This document shows positions 57,501 to 64,000 of a DNA stretch of 64,000 bases, piece by piece (position 1 is the stretch's first letter; each line of letters opens with the position of its first letter). The notes under the pieces were generated by a model. The model had not been told where the DNA came from. It saw nothing but the letters and a program-made list of their open reading frames with translations, and did not search any database. Both the position numbers and the translations under genes were made by a program. Source of the DNA: Anaeramoeba flamelloides (Eukaryota > Metamonada > Anaeramoebidae); assembly GCA_027625915.1 (NCBI GenBank), contig JANTQA010000023.1, positions 6,758,001-6,822,000 on the forward strand, read 5' to 3'.

Positions 57501-59906
57501 AATTATATCTTTTTGAAGTACAGAATTTTTTATTTTTTTTGGGTTTGAATGAAAATGATTACTTATAAAAGTATTAGTACTTGATAACTTAAATGTGGTT
57601 TTATGTTATGTTTGGGAAAAATACAATAAATTGAGATTTTTTTTTGCCTATTTTTGATTTTGGGTGTGTCCAAATTTTTGGAATGGGGTTTAAGATAATT
57701 TTTTCAACAAATTGGAAACTTTTCAACAAAAATTTTAATAATTCGATCAATCAAAGAAAAATCATTACTAAAAGAGAGTATTAAAAAAACCGTTTTTGTG
57801 TTTGGTACTCCATTTTGCCTTTCTTCATTTATTTTTTCTTTTATTAATTGATCTTACTTTTCATATTCCAGGTTCTATTGATGTTTCCAATTAAAAATTG
57901 TGTTGAACTTTTTTTCCTAGTTTCACTTTCTTCCCCCAATGGTAATAAACATAATGGACTATCCGAATTTGATGCTCAGGGACTATCAGAATTTAAATGT
58001 AATTCAGTGTTATCTATTTAATTGATAATATGTTGAATAAAATTCAAAATATCAAAAATTTTCGCGTATTTTGGATTTGAATTGAAAAGATTTTTTGAGC
58101 TAAAAATTTTAAAAATTCTAGAACTAATTGAGGTCAATTTAAAAATTTATTTTGTTGACCTCTTAATCGCTACTCCAGATGATATTAAAAATTGCCTTTG
58201 TTTACCCTTTTTAGGCCTGGGCCTTTCGTACCAGATGACATATTCAGTTATTATATTATTTCCTTATCCTAAACTCTATAATACTGGAAAATGATGTGGT
58301 GAGGTTAGGTTAGGGTAGATCCAAGTGAATTTTGGTTTTCAAACATTTTCAGGGTAATTTGGCATTTGGAAAGGAGAAAATGCTTTGGTAAAATTGGAAA
58401 AGATTAGAAAAAAAAACATCACTTTTAGATTTTAACAATTTCTATTGGCATTGCTTGAAGTTTATTAAATATGAAGGTGGACATAAAAAGTAATATCAGT
58501 ATATTCTCAAATTTGGATAGTCCTTAATTAAAAAAAAAATAGAAATAATAAAAGACTCAAAGAGTTCAACTTACTTGTATTTCCACCAATTCTCAACAAA
58601 TTCTTCCTTTGTATAAATACCCATTTCTTTGGCATTTAATTTCCAAGAAATAATTAAAGCCATTTCATCCATAACATCAACCCCAATTTTATCAAAAAAT
58701 GCTTGAACACCTTCTGGATCAATAACTTGTGCTTTTTCATCTTTCAATTCTTCAAAAAGTTTTACTAAATTTTGCTTATCAGGTACAGCAACTTTAAGTA
58801 AAACGTTAAAAATAAAGATAAAGTAAAAATACAAATAAAAAATTAAGTTTTAGTTAAAAAATTTCTCCAATTGAAGAACAATACTATTCATAGAGTTTGA
58901 ACAAATATTCTTCATTGGTTTCTAAAAAAAAATTTTTTTTTATTTCGAAAATTTAATGATTGTTAAAATTTCAAAGAACTGGTAATTAATTTGTGGCTTA
59001 TTCTCAAGAGACACAAAAATACTATTTTGGATTCAGAATTTTTTGACAATTCTCCTTTTGTATCAAGTACCAAATTTCAGATCTAATGGTTTGCAAAATT
59101 GAAATTACAACAAAACCAAGAGTAAATTTAATTTTCTTTTCAAATTTAAAGAGAGAAATAAAGACTTATTTAATTTTGATTTAGTTTCTATATTTAAGAA
59201 CCTTAAACTTTTGTTGTGATTAAAAGAATTTTTGACTTTCAGGATCGAGTAGAAAATTGATAAAAACAAATTTTTTTTTTTATTCCAAATAAAGATTATT
59301 TCAAAAAGCAGAAACTGTTAAATCCATTTGAGTGTTTGTTTTTGACTTGGTTGAGGAAAATTCTTCACAAAAGATAACATTTACGTTTATTAAAATTGAT
59401 GAAGGATGGAAAATAATTTTTTTTTTTTTGGGTTTCACTGTGGTGAGAATAATTGTGAGAAATATTAAAGAATAACAAATTGTAAATTTACCCTTTTTTT
59501 TTGGTTTGGTGATTTTTTTTGATTCTTTTTTATCTTTTTTTATCTTTTTTTCCTTTTTTTCTTTTTTTTCTGTTTTTTCTTTTTTTTCTGTTTTTTCTTT
59601 TTTTTCTTTTTTTTCTTTTTTTTCTTTTGTAGCCTTGTTTTTAATTAAGATTTCGCTGTCTGAATTGTCCTTCTTTTCTCCGTATGGGTGTTTTTGAAAC
59701 CATTGTGTAACTGCTTTTTCCATATTCCAAAACGTCGATCGCAAATGCTTTTGTGCAGTCTTCTTGCTTTGGGGATATGAAGAGATGAAGAAGTTGTATG
59801 ATTTAAAATATTCAAAACTGATACAGGAAAAAACAAAATGAAAAATTTACTCTGTGCAAGTGAAACGAACAAAAGTTTTTATTTTTGTTTCTTTATTTTG
59901 GTCCAT
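54540..59906 (-). CDS. DCN1-like cullin neddylation factor
   Basis: Five exons: 59906-59851, 59766-59492, 58791-58575, 57182-57057 and 54789-54540. All are in phase, giving 307 residues. The N-terminal UBA-like part reads KTFVRFTCTDKKTAQKHL, aligning residue for residue with the human DCUN1D1 type. A Lys/Glu-rich linker follows (about 48-105). The PONY domain has FEELKDEKAQVIDPEGVQ, IISWKLNAKEMGIYT, KEYYSFVFEFGKE, QLAIQLWTIILP, ITRDTWKLLIDF and finally YDEMSAWPVLIDEF, the signature that binds cullin. DCN1 proteins act as co-E3 for NEDD8 transfer from UBC12 to cullins. The stop follows VQENN, as in other family members. The basic linker is longer than usual and may be a nuclear or RNA/DNA-contact tract. 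The first acceptor is an unusual AAAG; a TATCAG 51 bases upstream also keeps frame, but inserts 17 residues into the UBA. Confidence 0.93.
55835..56085 (-). mobile_element. Hairpin-module cluster, copy 8 (compact)
   Basis: A T-run of about 20, then a self-folding edge (GGAGGGGTTGTTAATCCCTC). Two clean hairpins follow: CCGTTAGGTTTTCCATAATTT with its complement ending GGAAAACCGCCG, and GTTAGGTTTGTTTTAATTTG with its complement ending AAAAAACCTAGGCAC. It closes with CTCTACGGCACTTTACCG. This is the simplest example of the module grammar. Confidence 0.75.
56410..56995. mobile_element. 600-bp TIR element, copy 2
   Basis: Collinear with 42108-42705: AATTTTAAAATATCTTTATT, ATGATATTTTTTG followed by GTGAAAATTGGT, then a TTTTTTCATTTTTTG tract and CTTTTTTGGAAAT at the right end. 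The ends are more diverged than in copy 1, so it is probably older. Confidence 0.65.
57183..58574 (-). other. 1.4-kb intron 3 of the DCN1-like gene
   Basis: Donor GTAAGT, acceptor TAGG-type TAG, phase 2; joins ENWWKYK to CDTIEKMK. No recognised repeat; the open frame at 58082-58294 shows no domain. Confidence 0.85.
58792..59491 (-). other. 700-bp intron 2 of the DCN1-like gene
   Basis: Donor GTAAAT, acceptor TTAAAG, phase 1; joins the Lys-rich linker to VAVPDKQNLVKLFEEL. AT-rich filler with nothing recognisable. Confidence 0.8.
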
Positions 59907-62079
59907 CGTCTTTTATGATAAAAAAAAAAAAAAATTAGAACAAATACTAAATAGAAAATTGAATTTTTGGAAAAAATGAAAAAAGTTTTTTGAGATTAAA
60001 TTAACAAGCAAAAAGTACAGTCTGAAGGCCAAATACAACTTAAATTAAAAAAGATTGGAAGGTCATTTTTTTAAAAGCTCAAACAATTAAAATTCTTTTC
60101 TAATTTACTATTATGCATTTTTAACAACCAAGTCTGAGATTGAAATTTTAATGTTTAGTGGATTTTACAGAGAACCCGGCAATTGGTAAATCTCAAACAT
60201 TTTATTTCATCAATATACAAGAAAGAAAAAAGGAAATATTTATCCTAAATTTATCTGTCTTATTATCAAAATAATAAAAAAGGAGGTTGAGAAAAAATTA
60301 ATTTTTTGAGAAAATTTCTTCTTATGTTAAAAATGAAAACCCTATAACATTGTAGACAATTTTCTAGAACTTATTTTTGATTTCTGAGTGAAAGTTAAGA
60401 GGGTTTAAAAAAAGAACTAAAAGGAGAAGACTGAACAAATTGAGAACAAATTCTTTCGTATTTTTAAACAAAGATAAATTTGATAAAAGATCTTAAAGTA
60501 TTTATTATTGAATCAAATTTACCAAAATGTCCATAAAGAAAGATACTTTTCATCTTCTTATCTTTTAATTTTTTTTTTACCATAATAAAAAAAACTTGTT
60601 AATGTTGGAAAATTTTATTTGAATAAGATCATTGAATACAAAATTTCTCAAAAACTTTTCCACAATCAATACACAACCCAATTAGTCTGGAAATGAACAA
60701 ATTGGGTTTTAAAAGAAACGATACATACAAAAAAATTTCCATATAAAACTATCTGAAATATTTTTGGTATTGAGTCATTGGGTTTATCTTAAAAATCAAA
60801 TATATTCAATACTATCCTTGAAAGCGTAGTTTTGGAATTTCAATTCAAGAAAAAAAACAAAAATAAATAACAAACTACTATTATTTGAATCCTATATAGG
60901 AAAAATTTTCACTTCATTTTCAAGTTCTCTTTTTTTAAGAGAGTCACAAATTACAACCAACTTATTTGAAAACTCAATTTACAATAGAAAAATCTGGAAA
61001 AAGAAGTGAAATTTTTTTTCTCATTTAGAATTCAAATTGTATTAAGACAAAATAAGAATTTCTCATAAGAATTATTATGATTTGTTGAGGCAATTATCAA
61101 CCCAAGTTACCTGGTTCTCAAAACACCTAGACAATATAAATTTTTGAATTTAGAGTTCATTTATCAAATGTGTTTGAAATGTGTATCATTTTTTATACTC
61201 TAAAACCATTATTATTGTTCTTCACCATACTATTATTTCTTAATTGTTTTTTTTTTTGATTTAATTGCCAAAAAATTTTTTATGGATTTTTAGATTTCAA
61301 ATTATATATAAAATTATTTGTTTGATCCTTAATTGGATATTTTTAATAAAAACTATTTCTTTTCAATTTTCTTTGGAATTGGAACAATACATTTTATAAC
61401 AACCCAACAAATTACAAACAGAATACTTGATAATCAAAATGGATTATAATTCTTTTTTATTATTATGAGAAAAAAAAATGGGTTTATTTATTTTGGTTTC
61501 TATGACAATTGAATTCTTGTTTCCATATTGTATTGAAACTTGCAAAAAACTAAAAAATATGTAATTGGTCATTTTTAATTTGCTATAAACACTTTTGAAT
61601 TAAAATTGTTAAAAATTAAAAATTATTATTACAGTCAATTCCACTATTAAGGTATAAATTTTTAATAAAATTTAAGGTACAAAAAAAATCTCAAATTAAG
61701 GCACATTTTTTGGAAATGTTTTTTTAACCAGACTATATTTTTACTAGAATTTGAAATACGTTCTTTAATCATTTCCAACAAACTTTTCTTTCAATCCTAA
61801 GTAATTATATTTTGATAAAAAAAAAATGAAAAAATCAAGCAGTGAAAAAAATTAATTTTATCAATTTGAAAGAAAAGGGTATAAATGTAGGAATTATATA
61901 TAATATAAAAGTTGTTGATTATTTATGAAGTTTTGTTTATTTTTTTTATTAAAAAGTTTATTTTAAAATGATAATAATTTTTTGTTGAATAATAGTTTTT
62001 TCATTAATTTAGATCAATCCCAATATTATTTTATGGAAGTATTCTCTTATTATTTCAAAAACAAAAAATATGTTTCAAG
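59907..62079. other. Intergenic region, DCN1-like to ZNF277-like
   Basis: About 2.2 kb, AT-rich. The only element seen is a fragment of the GGCACAAACTT MITE family at 61633-61712 (CCACTATTAAGG, then TTTAAGGTACA). No supportable gene. Confidence 0.65.
61633..61712. repeat. Fragment of the GGCACAAACTT MITE family
   Basis: CAGTCAATTCCACTATTAAG and then AAAATTTAAGGTACA resemble one end of the element at 7737-7926. The other end is not found nearby, so it is truncated or decayed. Confidence 0.5.
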
Positions 62080-63075
62080 TTATTTATGTTCCTTCTCGTT
62101 CTCGTTCTCGTTCTCGTCCACCTTATCCTTCTCCTCATTCTCCTTCTCCTCCTCCTCCTCCTCCTCCTCCTCCTCATCCTCCACCCCCTTCTCATCCTTC
62201 TTATCTTGATCTTCTTTTTCGTCATCATCAGAAAATTCGCTATCATCACAAAATCCTTGTAAAATAAGATCGTTTTCTAAAATCGGTATTAAAAATTGTT
62301 CATCATTCCAAAGCCTGTTTTTATCAATTTTGACATAAACATGATTTTTTAAATGCAAATGGTTTAATAATTTATTATTGTCTTTAAAATTTTTATCACA
62401 GACGGGGCAATTATGTTCTCTAATTTTCAATCGTATATAATTGATAATTTTCACTGTTTGATAAAAATTCAGATTTTGATTTTTTCTAAAAGAATTCAAT
62501 TCAAAATTATGAATTTCATTCATATGTTGAAAAATCAATTCAACCTTTGAAGAAGATTTTTCACAAAATAAACATTTTGCTATGGAATTGTCATCAGAAT
62601 CTTCCCAATTATCTTCGTTTTCGTCTTGGATTAAGTTGTTTTCTTGATTTAGAATGTTTTGATACTCATATTCAAGTCCTGATTCCGATCCAGAAATATT
62701 GTCAGAACTTAACTCATTTGAGTATTGTGATTCCTCTTTATGGCAGTTTTTGAGATAATATTTCATATAAAATTTATCAAATCGCTTATCTTTTGGATTA
62801 ATTCGATAATGTCTTTTCTTCCTCATGTGTGTTGTGGTCATTTTGATATTTGGGAAAATCTTTTTACAAAAAATACATTGCTGTTTATCTAAATATTCTT
62901 TAATGACTTGAATAAATTCATCAGTTAATACCAAATTGTCATATTTCCCAATATTGAACTTATGCCTAAAATAAAGATGCTCAAAAAATTCTTTTCTATT
63001 GTTTAAAACTTCTCTGCAATATAAACATTTTTTACTAAATTTTGAATTTCTTTCTTTTTGTTGGATTTTAATCAT
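62080..63075 (-). CDS. ZNF277-like C2H2 zinc-finger protein
   Basis: A single exon of 331 residues. Four C2H2 fingers are visible: CLYC...H....H (17-38), CIFC with HMRKKRH (67-89), CLFC with HMNEIH (about 167-188) and CPVC with HLHLKNH (about 223-245). The linkers carry family hallmarks: FNIGKYDNLV after finger 1, RINPKDKRFDKFY after finger 2 and LNFYQTVKIINYIR after finger 3. These match the animal ZNF277 family in order and spacing. In human cells ZNF277 binds ribosomal protein uS5 and has been linked to Polycomb-related transcription; which applies here is unknown. The C-terminus is a Glu/Asp-rich tail (about 275-331) encoded by GA-rich repeats, which accounts for the long antisense open frames there. 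It starts at the first ATG, directly before KIQQKERN. Confidence 0.9.
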   Translation of the reverse strand: MIKIQQKERNSKFSKKCLYCREVLNNRKEFFEHLYFRHKFNIGKYDNLVLTDEFIQVIKEYLDKQQCIFCKKIFPNIKMTTTHMRKKRHYRINPKDKRFDKFYMKYYLKNCHKEESQYSNELSSDNISGSESGLEYEYQNILNQENNLIQDENEDNWEDSDDNSIAKCLFCEKSSSKVELIFQHMNEIHNFELNSFRKNQNLNFYQTVKIINYIRLKIREHNCPVCDKNFKDNNKLLNHLHLKNHVYVKIDKNRLWNDEQFLIPILENDLILQGFCDDSEFSDDDEKEDQDKKDEKGVEDEEEEEEEEEEKENEEKDKVDENENENEKEHK

Positions 63076-63673
63076 TTCGTCCTATATAATGGAATAGTTT
63101 AAAAATTAATACAAAAAGACAAATTAATTAAAAAAAGAACGTAAATAAATAACAGAATATCTCCTTAAAAAAGGCTAATATCCCCTTATAACAGATTCCT
63201 ATATTTTTAAATTTATTAATATTTTTTTTATATTGAACTGAATTGTACATTTGTAAAGCTAAATGATATATGAAATGGAATTGCGGTCATAGTTTACATT
63301 TTACCATTAAAAAAAAATAATAAATAAAAAAAAAACCTTCCAGAGCTATAAATTGTATAACGGGTTTCTATTTTAGAATTATTAAATTAAAGAGTTTCAT
63401 TATTCTTTTTATCTTAATTATTATCTTAAAATAATATACCAGTAGTTCGGGTTTAATAAATTAATTTTGTGATTTCTCTAAGTGTGATAAAAAAACAAGA
63501 CTTTTAAAATAAATTTTGATAATTTCCCACTTTAAGCTATAGTTTCAAGATATATTCAAATGTTGTTGGTATGTTTTTTTTTTTTTAATTGTACTCTCAA
63601 CTCAATTCGGACTCTTCAAAGAATTAGCGAGATTAAAAAAACTCAAAAATAAAAATTTATTTTTTGTTTCATT
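63076..63673. other. Short divergent intergenic region
   Basis: About 600 bp between the ZNF277-like gene (-) and a gene fragment (+), so it probably holds both promoters. A possible nine-base first exon, ATGTTGTTG followed by GTATGT, lies at 63560-63568; see the next entry. Confidence 0.4.
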
Positions 63674-63988
63674 TTGTATCAGGTTAAAAAATTTTATTGG
63701 AATTATTCTGATCAAATACAAATGTATTCTTTACGATCAAAAAACAACAGCTATTTCACATCTAAATTCTTGGGGTTAGACTATTCGAGAAGTGAATACA
63801 CATTTGTTATGGATCAAAAACTTTTGAATAAAGCAAACAATAATATTTTACGGGTAAACGAGAAGAGTCAACGGATAGATACCTTAAGCAAAGCTTTTTT
63901 CGTTGTTTATTTTCTTCTTTTCGTTCTTTCTTTTTATGGTCAAAATTTTATAAAAAAAAAAATGAAAAAGATAAATCTCTATGAGTAA
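63674..63988 (+). CDS. Unrecognised partial gene at window edge
   Basis: The frame is open through VKKFYWNYSD, SLRSKNNSYFTSKFLGLDYS and EYTFVMDQKLLNKANN. An acceptor (TTGTATCAG) at 63682 precedes GTTAAAAAA, so I take coding sequence to begin at 63683. A donor-like CGG/GTAAAC at 63853 may end the exon, in which case the hydrophobic stretch after it (AFFVVYFLLFVLSFYG) is intronic. If translated, it is a membrane segment. The pattern of an SLRSK block, then S.Y.F..D..LL, loosely recalls a tubby-type core, but this is weak and I do not assign it. The rest lies beyond the window. Confidence 0.4.
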   Translation: MYQVKKFYWNYSDQIQMYSLRSKNNSYFTSKFLGLDYSRSEYTFVMDQKLLNKANNNILRVNEKSQRIDTLSKAFFVVYFLLFVLSFYGQNFIKKKMKKINLYE

Positions 63989-64000
63989 TTTAAGGTATCA

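Noticed and set aside
59506-59697. Plus-strand F/S-rich frame
   Set aside because: Antisense of the Lys-rich linker of the DCN1-like gene.
62070-62267. Plus-strand frames rich in S, P or R, and a minus-strand R-rich frame
   Set aside because: Other frames of the GA-rich tract that encodes the acidic tail of the ZNF277-like protein.
1-64000. tRNA or rRNA genes
   Set aside because: No GC-rich block with a T-loop (GGTTCGAATCC-like) or cloverleaf could be found by eye on either strand.
1-64000. LTR retrotransposons or virus-like elements
   Set aside because: No long direct terminal repeats, no protease, integrase or capsid motifs. The only reverse transcriptase signatures are of the non-LTR type.

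Overview
The window is AT-rich (by eye about three quarters A+T), packed with homopolymers and TA runs, and its genes are eukaryotic with spliceosomal introns. Every one of the 12 introns I could phase begins GTAA and ends AG. The protein set (leucine-rich repeats, RCC1 repeats with tandem BTB domains, class-E cAMP-receptor-like GPCR, RGS, PAS-like, GCN5, DCN1-like, USP16/45-like, ZNF277-like) points to a free-living amoeboid protist. The mix of PAS, RGS, RCC1-BTB and class-E GPCR suits an Anaeramoeba-like metamonad or an amoebozoan. I cannot decide between them from sequence alone.

Layout, left to right. 1-4804 (-) LRR protein, cut by the window edge, with one 4.0-kb intron. 9884-14909 (+) GCN5-type acetyltransferase plus bromodomain, split by a 4.0-kb intron. 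16965-28974 (+) a five-exon gene that I read as one protein, PAS-like, coiled coil, RGS, then two OsmC domains; its last intron is 5.6 kb and carries a decayed LINE. 34925-41821 (+) class-E GPCR split by a 5.9-kb intron. 43804-45882 (+) RCC1/BTB protein. 48888-51086 (-) ubiquitin-specific protease of the USP16/45 type. 54540-59906 (-) DCN1-like neddylation factor in five exons. 62080-63075 (-) ZNF277-like zinc-finger protein. 63674-63988 (+) an unrecognised partial gene at the edge.

The headline is the PAS-RGS-OsmC-OsmC gene. Exon phases agree at all four junctions, and the OsmC fold is itself split by the 5.6-kb intron, so a gene finder that cuts at this intron would miss the fusion. The RGS core residues are present. 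The first OsmC domain has lost its N-terminal cysteine, and the second keeps both. The protein starts with a myristoylation-type MGNLPT and ends in a CaaX-type CYLM. Together with the GPCR gene next to it on the same strand, this suggests a membrane-held, redox-responsive regulator of heterotrimeric G proteins. That function is inference.

The long introns and intergenic gaps are filled with repeats: (i) at least eight clusters of short hairpin modules with a shared sequence grammar (starts in cGTTAGG, ends in CCTAGGCAC, closes with about 10-bp GGCACTCTAC units), in one place continuous with the 3' end of a LINE; (ii) two LINE remnants; (iii) many inverted-repeat (MITE-like) elements of several families. 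Short introns (77-255 bp) are clean, and the introns of several kilobases in the LRR, GCN5, RGS, GPCR and DCN1-like genes hold these repeats.

Two host genes (GPCR and USP) each need a one-base change in an A/T homopolymer to read through, which looks like assembly error. The USP also has an in-frame TGA in its zinc finger. I saw no tRNA, rRNA, CRISPR or LTR element.
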